Source: an uncultured Candidatus Saccharibacteria bacterium (GTDB lineage Bacteria > Patescibacteriota > Saccharimonadia > Saccharimonadales > Saccharimonadaceae). Taken from it: a stretch of DNA of 6,273 nucleotides. Below, piece after piece: positions 1-5,180 of this stretch. The notes under the pieces were generated by a model, which was not told where the DNA came from, made no database searches, and saw nothing but the letters and a program-made list of their open reading frames with translations. Numbering within the stretch: position 1 is the stretch's first letter; each line of letters opens with the position of its first letter. Location: the NCBI GenBank assembly GCA_915070155.1, contig CAJZFK010000043.1:1-6273 (forward strand). The letters run 5' to 3'. Made by a program: the position numbers and the translations under genes.

Positions 1-800
1 GTGGCGAAGTCTGACGCGGATAATCCTGATTTTTGTTGGATTTCATCGCCGTCACGAAGCCCTTCTGAGATGAGTTTTATGATAATAGCTTCTTCAATTG
101 TTGCGCTGGCTGCTAATTCTTGACCGTTGTCTTTTTGCAATTTTTCTGGCGCGATGATTGATAAAACATCGTCGGCGTCTGTCACCAAATACGCCCCTTG
201 CTTTAATAAGGTATTGCAACCCGCCGACAGTGGGCTGGTTATGTTTCCGGGAACTACAAACAAATCTCTTCCCTGATTCAGCGCGTGCGAGGCTGTGTTT
301 AATGTGCCACTTCGCTCGGCAGCTTCAGTGATAATAATTCCGTCAGCTAGCCCGCTAACCAGCCGATTGCGCTCCAAAAAACTCCAACGATTGACTATTT
401 TATTATCGCCCTTCATCCATTCTGAAACGACCGCGCCGCCCTGCTCTATGATGCTCATGGCTAGTTGATAATTGGTCCGCGGTGAAATATCAGGAAGCTC
501 GTTTGGAACGACCGCCACGACCGTTCCGCCAGCTTCAATGGCAGCTTTTTGGGCAATACAATCCACACCTAGCGCCAGTCCACTCACGATTACACATCCG
601 GCTTTTGCCAGATCTGTTGCTAATCGCTCGGTCACTTCTTTTCCGTAGGCTGACGGTTTGCGAGATCCGACGATTGATACGACTGGCGCTTTTGTTTCCG
701 GCAACTTTCCCATATAACATAAGCTTTTTGGTGGATTGGCAATATGCGCCAATCTCTGGGAGAAAATATGCTCATCTGGTGTAATTCTATTGATTTCCAT
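1..800 (-). CDS. dprA: DNA-processing protein DprA, 3' end cut by window edge
   Basis: DprA binds incoming single-stranded DNA in the cytoplasm during natural transformation and loads RecA on it. The frame is open from the ATG at 800 to the left edge, about 266 codons. It shows the DprA Rossmann-like core: SIVGSRKPSAYG (about residues 42-53), VSGLALGVD (about 72-80) followed by GGTVVAVVPNELPDISPRTN, then RNRLVSGLADGIIITEA (about 144-160) and SGTLNTASHALNQGRDLFVVPGN. The visible tail (EEAIIKLISEGLRDGDEIQQKSG) looks like the start of the C-terminal winged-helix domain. The protein starts close to the core and lacks most of the N-terminal helical domain of longer homologues. No Shine-Dalgarno sequence precedes the ATG. 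A divergent ncRNA promoter lies just upstream. The identity is secure; the exact start is less so. Confidence 0.95.
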   Translation of the reverse strand, partial: MEINRITPDEHIFSQRLAHIANPPKSLCYMGKLPETKAPVVSIVGSRKPSAYGKEVTERLATDLAKAGCVIVSGLALGVDCIAQKAAIEAGGTVVAVVPNELPDISPRTNYQLAMSIIEQGGAVVSEWMKGDNKIVNRWSFLERNRLVSGLADGIIITEAAERSGTLNTASHALNQGRDLFVVPGNITSPLSAGCNTLLKQGAYLVTDADDVLSIIAPEKLQKDNGQELAASATIEEAIIIKLISEGLRDGDEIQQKSGLSASDFA

Positions 801-807
801 AAAAAAT

Positions 808-835
808 GTGGTAAAAAGTATTGACACTTTGTCAA
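808..835 (-). promoter_or_regulatory. Possible leaderless dprA promoter
   Basis: On the minus strand a perfect -35 TTGACA (835-830) is followed after 16 bp by TACCAC (813-808), a poor -10 matching 3 of 6 consensus bases. Its end lies 8 nt before the dprA ATG, the same spacing as at the clear leaderless promoters elsewhere in the window. The spacing and the perfect -35 support it; the weak -10 argues against it. Confidence 0.35.
821..835. promoter_or_regulatory. 15-bp palindrome covering both divergent -35 boxes
   Basis: TTGACA-CTT-TGTCAA is a perfect inverted repeat with 6-bp arms and a 3-bp centre. The left arm is the -35 of the rightward ncRNA promoter. The right arm read on the minus strand is TTGACA, at a workable distance for dprA. 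It may simply be two back-to-back -35 boxes, or it may also be an operator for a dimeric regulator of both transcripts. Confidence 0.5.
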
Positions 836-849
836 ATGTTTGCTATAAT
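821..849 (+). promoter_or_regulatory. Consensus sigma-70-type promoter with extended -10, driving the ncRNA
   Basis: A perfect -35 TTGACA (821-826) is followed by a 17-bp spacer and a perfect -10 TATAAT (844-849), with an extended TG at 841-842. The predicted transcription start is about 855-857. No plus-strand gene follows, so this very strong promoter appears dedicated to the non-coding RNA. It is the best promoter match in the window. Confidence 0.92.
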
Positions 850-855
850 CAAGGA

Positions 856-1165
856 CGATTGGTTAAGTAATCATTAACCAAACGCACCTTATACCCCCTA
901 TTCTAACTATATGTTAGGTTGCGCGCAATGGCATTAAGTATTCTTACCCTCCACTTTTTGCGGTTCAACGTTACGCGCATACTAACCCCTTTAACTGCCC
1001 TTTTTCAAAGGCGACCTCTGTTAATGTGAGTACAAAATTGTATTGATAGTCATCAGGCGCGGACTTTTGGAGTTTTAGTCGCGACGCTTCACTGATACGG
1101 TAGCTCGGGTGGGTTGAAGGGTAAAAAAGCGTCAGGTGATGCCCACCCTTACCTGGCGCTTTTTT
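856..1165 (+). ncRNA. Structured non-coding RNA of unidentified class, about 310 nt
   Basis: This is a gene-free stretch with its own consensus promoter and intrinsic terminator, so a discrete transcript is expected. Visible pairing, from 5' to 3', includes an 8-bp hairpin TTGGTTAA/TTAACCAA (859-866 with 874-881). A long helix follows, GTTAG-GT-TGCGCG (913-925) with CGCGCA-TA-CTAAC (974-986), 11 pairs with a 2x2 internal loop. TTAAC/GTTAA (991-995 with 1020-1024) encloses GCC-C-UUU/AAAGGC (997-1012). TACA/TGTA (1031-1042) and CGC-G-GACT/AGTCGCG (1057-1084) come next, then the terminator hairpin. I checked for tmRNA, RNase P, SRP and 6S hallmarks (tRNA-like ends, GAGGAAAGUC, GGAA-loop SRP domain) and saw none. 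No convincing ORF or Shine-Dalgarno site lies inside. Structure and expression are inferred; the RNA class is unknown. Confidence 0.75.
1123..1165. terminator. Bidirectional intrinsic terminator shared by the ncRNA and the fur gene
   Basis: A 15-bp stem pairs AAAAAAGCGTCAGGT (1123-1137) with ACCTGGCGCTTTTTT (1151-1165), with one G-U pair and a 13-nt loop. The A and T runs on the two sides make it work in both directions. Rightward it ends the ncRNA; leftward it lies 11 nt past the fur stop codon. The loop contains CCCACCC, complementary to an upstream GGGTGGG. Confidence 0.92.
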
Positions 1166-1176
1166 GTTGGGAAAAA

Positions 1177-1590
1177 TTATTTATTTTCTATAATATATCG
1201 GCACTTTCCGCAAACACCTTCCAGCTCAAAGTGGTGTTTTGTGACTATGAAATTATGTTTTTTACCAATGAGATCTATGAGTTTTTCGAGTTCTTGCGAT
1301 TGTATGGGTTCGGCATTTTGACAATTGATGCAGTATAGATGGTGATGATGTGGTATAAACGGTTCCGCTAACTCGTAATAATTCTTCCAGCCAATAGTTA
1401 TGGTGTTTATAATGTTCAGATTATCGAACATTAGCAGTGCACGGTAAATGCTGGCACGGTTAATGTTTTTGCAGTTTTTCGCAATATCGCCGACCGTAAG
1501 AGGCACATCTGAATTTCGCAGGATATCAAATACTTGCTGACGCGGTTTTGTCAGGCGAAGATTGTGGCGTTCAAATATTTCATTTAGCAT
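1177..1590 (-). CDS. Fur-family metal-responsive transcriptional repressor (possibly Zur-like)
   Basis: The protein has 137 residues, normal for the Fur/Zur/PerR family of dimeric winged-helix regulators. An N-terminal DNA-binding domain contains LTKPRQQVFDIL (13-24) and the recognition-helix signature RASIYRALLMFDNLNII (45-61). The metal-binding domain opens with HHHHLYC (81-87). Two CxxC pairs, C87/C90 and C127/C130, would hold a structural zinc. The sensed metal cannot be read from the sequence. The neighbouring permease/TIGR03943 pair and a COG0523 GTPase make a zinc sensor the best guess. The gene lies 47 bp after the TIGR03943 gene on the same strand and may be read both from the upstream operon and from its own promoter. 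It ends at a strong terminator. Start chosen at ATG 1590; no Shine-Dalgarno site is visible. Confidence 0.93.
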   Translation of the reverse strand: MLNEIFERHNLRLTKPRQQVFDILRNSDVPLTVGDIAKNCKNINRASIYRALLMFDNLNIINTITIGWKNYYELAEPFIPHHHHLYCINCQNAEPIQSQELEKLIDLIGKKHNFIVTKHHFELEGVCGKCRYIIENK

Positions 1591-1604
1591 AGTGCTATCA
1601 ATAG

Positions 1605-1632
1605 TTTATAACTTATTGCAACAAGTGTGCAA
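1605..1632 (-). promoter_or_regulatory. Putative fur promoter
   Basis: On the minus strand TTGCAC (1632-1627), a 16-bp spacer and TATAAA (1610-1605) predict a transcript starting about 8 nt before the fur ATG, a very short leader without a Shine-Dalgarno site. The -35 overlaps a perfect inverted repeat, so a regulator bound there could block this promoter. Confidence 0.55.
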
Positions 1633-1634
1633 TA
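1614..1634. promoter_or_regulatory. Perfect 7-7-7 inverted repeat, candidate Fur-family operator
   Basis: TATTGCA (1614-1620), seven bases, then TGCAATA (1628-1634) form a perfect dyad in the 47-bp gap between the TIGR03943 and fur genes. It covers the -35 of the putative fur promoter. AT-rich dyads with arms of about 7 bp are typical of Fur/Zur boxes, although the classic spacer is shorter. No T run follows on the minus strand, so a terminator for the upstream gene is unlikely. Autoregulation by the Fur-family protein is an inference. Confidence 0.5.
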
Positions 1635-1637
1635 GAC

Positions 1638-2372
1638 TTACAGTCCGAGTAATTCATAAGGATATTTGGGTTGATTGATTTTTGTGATATGCGCGTCGGT
1701 TATGACATATTCAGCTTGACTATTAACGATTTTTTGCGACAATTTACCCTTGACGATTAGCCATGTTCCATCTGGGTAGTCTGTCGAAAAGTTTTTCTCG
1801 ACCAGGATTTTCATAGGCACGCTGTCAACAGTGCAGCAACTTATAACGTATCTGGCAATATTGAAGTAATTATAGCCGTAGTTTTTTAACAGATCATTTG
1901 AAACGAAGCCAGTAATGGTGATATCTTTGCCGTTAAAATAAGCGGCTTCTTTGCAAGAATTTATGGCGGTTTTCCAGCGGTTTATTGAGATTGTAGAAGA
2001 GTTCTCTTTCGGCTGAGGTGTTTCGCAACGACTTTCGGGCTCAATAATCGCAGGACTTTCTTTTTGCGCGAGGCTGCTCGGAGAGAGTGGCTTTGGTGGT
2101 AATATGTATCCGACTGATAATATAATTATTGCAAAATAAGATATCGGGGTAATTTTTTTCAAGCTAATTCTAGATTTGTCTTTTGCGGGTTTATTTTTTA
2201 ATTGCAACATTATATCAATAAGCAAAAGTATAACGCCGATTACGCTAATTATGACCGCGAATGTGTGATAGCGTGGATGTACGTAAAATCCGAGTTGATC
2301 GCGCCAAGCTAATAGCAAAATATATACGCAAACGACAATTCCGCCAATTGATTTTGCAAGGTTAGCGTACAT
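1638..2372 (-). CDS. TIGR03943/DUF1980 family membrane protein, partner of the COG0701 permease
   Basis: The protein has 244 residues from ATG 2372. A TTG start at 2396 would add eight residues and is possible. ATG 2372 overlaps the permease gene by 11 bp and follows a GGGGG run at about 9 nt, so I prefer it; translation is probably coupled. Two or three membrane segments fill the first half (about 5-23, 39-60 and 77-92), with FYVHPRYHTF between the first two. A PPKPLS turn leads to an extracytoplasmic linker. The C-terminal soluble domain has FNGKDITITGFV, the family hallmark RYVISCCTVDSVPM with paired cysteines (about 179-180), and DGTWLIVKGKL. Pairing with a COG0701 permease is the family's usual context, as in B. 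subtilis YcgQ/YcgR (from memory). The biochemical role is unknown; a part in metal transport is inferred. Confidence 0.85.
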   Translation of the reverse strand: MYANLAKSIGGIVVCVYILLLAWRDQLGFYVHPRYHTFAVIISVIGVILLLIDIMLQLKNKPAKDKSRISLKKITPISYFAIIILSVGYILPPKPLSPSSLAQKESPAIIEPESRCETPQPKENSSTISINRWKTAINSCKEAAYFNGKDITITGFVSNDLLKNYGYNYFNIARYVISCCTVDSVPMKILVEKNFSTDYPDGTWLIVKGKLSQKIVNSQAEYVITDAHITKINQPKYPYELLGL

Positions 2373-3405
2373 ATAAGTTGACCCCCAGTCCGACAATTAG
2401 AGATAATACGAATACAGTTAAGGTAATTGTTGCAATAAATTTCCAGCGAAAGGTTGTTTTTAATAGCGTAATCATTTTAATGTCTATCATCGGTCCGAAT
2501 AACAAGAAAGATAGAATTGAGCCTGTTGTGAAATTTCGCACGTAAGCCAGTGCGAAGAATGCGTCGATGCTGGAGCATATCGAGATGATGAAACTTAGCG
2601 TGATCATGGATATGACTGATAAGAAAATGTCGCCGCCGACGGTGTTTATGATGAATCGCGGAACGAAGATTTGTGTGGCGGCTGCGATGCTAGCACCTAA
2701 GGCTAACATAGTAAATAATTGCCAGAATTCATTACGTGATGAGCTGAATATGTTTGATAATTTTGAACCGTGATTATGAGAGTGGCAAAGTTTTTCAAAT
2801 TCTGAATTAATAATGGAATCTTCCTTAAAAAAGCTGACGATAAAAGCGGTTATTTGTACGATAATTAGCGCAAAAATAATTCGCCACCAAACCATTCGGG
2901 TGTCAAAACTGAAGGCGGTCATGGTTGAAATTATAGTTATAGGATTTAGGATTGGCGCGGCGAAAAGAAAACTAATAACGTCAGCAGGTTTCAGTCCATT
3001 TGCTATTAAGCTGCGCGCAATTGGTACGTTACCGCATTCGCATACTGGTAAAATCAGCCCGATCATAGAGAGCGCAATTCGTCGAAGGAAGGTGTTTTTT
3101 GGTAACATTTTGAAGACATCTTTTGATGATAAAAAGTACCTGATAAACGCGGATATGATAATTCCTAAAATTAAGAATGGGACCGCCTCGACAATTACGC
3201 TTAGCGTCAGCGTTATGAAATCTTGTAATGACGGAAGTAATTTATTGCACAATTCTGCAAACTCTCCGTTTAATAACATGACGCCGAATCGTGAGCTGAA
3301 TTGATAAATAGAAATTATAAGGACACCAAAAACCACCCAACCGATCAACTCGCTGTTGGCTGATAAAAACTTTTTTATGCGACCATCTGGCGATTTTTGT
3401 GCCAT
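2362..3405 (-). CDS. COG0701/DUF318 family permease (YraQ/YcgR-like)
   Basis: A polytopic inner-membrane permease of 347 residues, a usual length for the family. Hydrophobic segments lie at about 20-40, 60-90, 108-120, 142-165, 172-192, 226-248, 258-287, 295-308 and 322-344. The family signature PVCECGNVPIARSL (120-133), with its CxCG, is followed by APILNPITIISTMTAF (150-165). A second-half counterpart is SICSSIDAFFA (275-285). The central loop carries CHSHNH (207-212), a small cysteine/histidine cluster that could bind metal. The downstream TIGR03943 gene overlaps its 3' end, so the two are cotranscribed. ATG 3405 lies 8 nt after a perfect -10, implying a leaderless message. Substrate unknown; a divalent metal is inferred from the neighbours. 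ArsP-type proteins belong to the same superfamily, but no ars gene is near. Confidence 0.88.
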   Translation of the reverse strand: MAQKSPDGRIKKFLSANSELIGWVVFGVLIISIYQFSSRFGVMLLNGEFAELCNKLLPSLQDFITLTLSVIVEAVPFLILGIIISAFIRYFLSSKDVFKMLPKNTFLRRIALSMIGLILPVCECGNVPIARSLIANGLKPADVISFLFAAPILNPITIISTMTAFSFDTRMVWWRIIFALIIVQITAFIVSFFKEDSIINSEFEKLCHSHNHGSKLSNIFSSSRNEFWQLFTMLALGASIAAATQIFVPRFIINTVGGDIFLSVISMITLSFIISICSSIDAFFALAYVRNFTTGSILSFLLFGPMIDIKMITLLKTTFRWKFIATITLTVFVLSLIVGLGVNLYVR

Positions 3406-3412
3406 ATATAAA

Positions 3413-3418
3413 ATTATA
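3413..3418 (-). promoter_or_regulatory. -10 element for the permease operon
   Basis: TATAAT on the minus strand ends 8 nt before the permease ATG, placing the transcript start at or next to the start codon. The -35 at 17 bp (TTTAGT, 3441-3436) is weak. The box lies within the 41-bp divergent gap and close to the DUF475 promoter, so the two promoters must interfere or be co-regulated. Confidence 0.7.
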
Positions 3419-3429
3419 CTCCATGCTTA

Positions 3430-3438
3430 TGCTATACT
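3430..3438 (+). promoter_or_regulatory. Extended -10 promoter for the DUF475 gene
   Basis: TGCTATACT is an extended -10 (TGn plus TATACT). The box ends 9 nt before ATG 3447, so the mRNA should be leaderless or have a one- to two-base leader. No good -35 is present, which an extended -10 can tolerate. A second TATACT at 3415-3420 forms a direct repeat 18 bp upstream. Confidence 0.65.
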
Positions 3439-3446
3439 AAATCAAT

Positions 3447-4568
3447 ATGAAACATCTTTTACATTCACATCATCCGTTTCGGATTTTCTGGTTTTCAGTC
3501 CTATTGACCTTAGGTCTGGGCAGTTTGATTTTTAGCCATATGGGCGTTAGCGGTCTTTGGCTATTTACTATTTTGGTGGTTTTGGAAGTCACGTTTAGCT
3601 TCGACAATGCGGTGATAAATAGCAAGGTTTTGGCGGGAATGAGTCAAGTCTGGCAGAAAGTCTTCCTGACGGTTGGCATATTTGTGGCGGTGTTTGTCGT
3701 TCGATTTATATTGCCAATTGCTATTGTGATGATTGCGAGCGGTCATGGATTTATGGATGTTGTCAATCTGGCGCTACATAAACCTGTCGAGTACGGCAAA
3801 ATCCTGCATGAGGCGTCGCCTATGATTGACGCGTTTGGTGGTGCGTTTTTGATTATGATTGGGCTTAGCTATTTTATCGATTACAACAAGCGTGTTCACT
3901 GGATGCGACACGTTGAGCCGATTTTGGCGAAGGCTGGGCGATTTGAGAATTTTAAGGTGTGCATAATGCTTAGCGTGGCGGCTGTTTTGTATTTTACAGT
4001 CGAGGCGCCGCATAAATCTTTAGTGTTGATTTCGGCGGTTCTTGGAATTGTGTTGCACATCGGATTGGAACTATTTGGGTCATTTTTCCATGAAGATGAC
4101 GCGGAATCCGTTAAGATTAAAACTGGCTGGGCGGCGTTCGCTAGCTTGCTATATTTGGAGGTTCTGGACGCTAGCTTTAGCTTTGACGGCGTGATTGGCG
4201 CGTTCGCCATTACTAACAGCGTGCTATTAATCGTGGCTGGGCTGGGCGCTGGAGCAATTTGGGTTCGATCGCTAACCGTATATTTATTGCGAACAGGCGC
4301 GCTTAGTAAATATAAATATCTGGAAAATGGCGCTCACTGGGCAATTATGGCGCTCGGCGTGATGATGATTGCCAAATTATTCCACTTGGAATTGCCGGAA
4401 TGGGCGACGGGTGGCTTGGGCTTGTTGTTTGTGAGTTTGGCTGTCGGTAGCAGCATATTGGAAGCTCGATCGATCAATCTGCAAGAAGCTGCGGCCGTAA
4501 AATTACATCAAGCCGAAGAGCAATTGAAGAACAGCGCTTCAAAAATTGTGCCGCGAAAACGACGCTAG
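3447..4568 (+). CDS. DUF475 family integral membrane protein (TerC superfamily)
   Basis: A polytopic membrane protein of 373 residues related to TerC, a family linked to tellurite resistance and manganese export. The function of DUF475 itself is not established. Two internal repeats carry the acidic membrane motifs typical of the superfamily: EVTFSFDNAV (47-56) and EVLDASFSFDGVIG (238-251), whose Glu/Asp residues are likely cation ligands. The cytoplasmic loop between them includes MRHVEPILAKAGRF (153-166). Hydrophobic segments lie at about 13-30, 36-47, 73-97, 128-144, 170-184, 190-211, 228-240, 255-275, 298-312 and 321-336. The C-terminus is a hydrophilic, probably helical tail ending PRKRR. 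It diverges from the permease operon and ends 8 bp from the convergent pth stop. Metal-ion transport is an inference. Confidence 0.9.
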   Translation: MKHLLHSHHPFRIFWFSVLLTLGLGSLIFSHMGVSGLWLFTILVVLEVTFSFDNAVINSKVLAGMSQVWQKVFLTVGIFVAVFVVRFILPIAIVMIASGHGFMDVVNLALHKPVEYGKILHEASPMIDAFGGAFLIMIGLSYFIDYNKRVHWMRHVEPILAKAGRFENFKVCIMLSVAAVLYFTVEAPHKSLVLISAVLGIVLHIGLELFGSFFHEDDAESVKIKTGWAAFASLLYLEVLDASFSFDGVIGAFAITNSVLLIVAGLGAGAIWVRSLTVYLLRTGALSKYKYLENGAHWAIMALGVMMIAKLFHLELPEWATGGLGLLFVSLAVGSSILEARSINLQEAAAVKLHQAEEQLKNSASKIVPRKRR

Positions 4569-4576
4569 AATCTGGT

Positions 4577-5137
4577 TTAATATTTTATACTGAACGGTTT
4601 GATGGTTTCGTCAATGAATTTCTCGATCAAATTAATTGATTCGGGCAATATCCAGCTTTGGAGAATTTTCTGCTCGTCTGAGTTGAACTTGCCTAGGACA
4701 AAATCTACGTCACCGACTTGACGTCTGAGCAAATTGTCTGTGCCAATACGAATATGCCAAAAGTCTGATCCGACGTGAGTATGAAGCGACTTTAATCCAT
4801 TACTGCCAGCGTCTCGACCGCCTTTGCGGGTTCGAATTTTACCGAAGTCCAGCGCTGTGTCGTCGTGAATAATTAGTAAATCATCCAATGTCAATTTGTA
4901 AAAATCTAAGATTGCTCGAGCGGAAATTCCAACCTCGTTGTAAAAAGTAGTTGGCTTAACTAGTAAAACTTTTTCTCCAGAAATGTTTGTTTCGGCGATA
5001 TCCGCGGAAAACTTTGGCTTATTTGAAAAGGTTTTTCCCTGCTCTGATGCAAATTTATCAATAGCCAAAAACCCAGCATTATGCCTAGTGTTTGTGTATT
5101 TTTCGCCTGGATTTCCCAACGCTAAGATGACTTTCAT
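4577..5137 (-). CDS. pth: Peptidyl-tRNA hydrolase
   Basis: Pth cleaves the ester bond of peptidyl-tRNAs that drop off ribosomes, recycling tRNA in the cytoplasm. Its 186 residues match the family. LALGNPGEKYTNTRHNAGF (5-23) contains the conserved Asn9 and catalytic His19. KPTTFYNEVG (61-70) holds Asn67, and HDDTALDFGKIRTRKGG (91-107) holds Asp92. RIGTD and FVLGKF follow as expected. The usual GHNGL motif reads GSNGL (111-115), so the histidine before the conserved Asn113 is Ser112. That His is not the catalytic one, so the enzyme should be active. The gene is divergent from the CobW-family gene across 43 bp and convergent with the DUF475 gene. ATG 5137 lies 7 nt after a TATACT -10, consistent with a leaderless message. 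Confidence 0.96.
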   Translation of the reverse strand: MKVILALGNPGEKYTNTRHNAGFLAIDKFASEQGKTFSNKPKFSADIAETNISGEKVLLVKPTTFYNEVGISARAILDFYKLTLDDLLIIHDDTALDFGKIRTRKGGRDAGSNGLKSLHTHVGSDFWHIRIGTDNLLRRQVGDVDFVLGKFNSDEQKILQSWILPESINLIEKFIDETIKPFSIKY

Positions 5138-5143
5138 AGACTT

Positions 5144-5152
5144 AGTATATCA
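5144..5152 (-). promoter_or_regulatory. Extended -10 promoter for pth
   Basis: The minus strand reads TG-A-TATACT (5152-5144), an extended -10 whose end is 7 nt before the pth ATG, so transcription should start on or next to the start codon. No clear -35 is seen. It shares a 43-bp gap with the CobW-family promoter. Confidence 0.65.
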
Positions 5153-5168
5153 CCTTGTGAAAATGACG

Positions 5169-5174
5169 TATAAT
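5169..5174 (+). promoter_or_regulatory. -10 element for the COG0523 GTPase gene, setting a leaderless start
   Basis: A perfect TATAAT ends 7 nt before ATG 5181. This supports ATG 5181 over upstream in-frame codons, which would run through pth and lie upstream of the promoter. No convincing -35 is visible. The inverted repeat TCAC-CTT-GTGA (5150-5160) lies between this box and the pth -10. Confidence 0.7.
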
Positions 5175-5180
5175 AAGCAT

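Noticed and set aside
1050..1056. TCATCAG, i.e. CTGATGA on the minus strand, as a second hammerhead
   Set aside because: No stem II followed by GAAA and no matching stems I or III around it; a chance heptamer.
1101..1122. GGTAGCTC-like tRNA D-arm in the ncRNA, hinting at tmRNA or tRNA
   Set aside because: No matching GAGC arm, no T-arm GGTTCGA motif and no acceptor stem.
1107..1122. G-quadruplex from GGGTGGGTTGAAGGG
   Set aside because: Only three GGG runs are present; the G tract is better explained by perfect complementarity to CCCACCC.
2813..3304. 163-codon plus-strand frame opposite the permease, and similar long frames opposite dprA, DUF475 and the GTPase
   Set aside because: Shadows of well-supported genes on the other strand, with no recognisable domains or start signals.
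5150..5160. TCAC-CTT-GTGA inverted repeat between the pth and GTPase promoters
   Set aside because: Arms of only 4 bp are expected by chance, and no second copy supports an operator.
4983..5180. Upstream extension of the COG0523 GTPase frame
   Set aside because: It lies antisense inside pth, has no family similarity and is upstream of the -10 box at 5169-5174.
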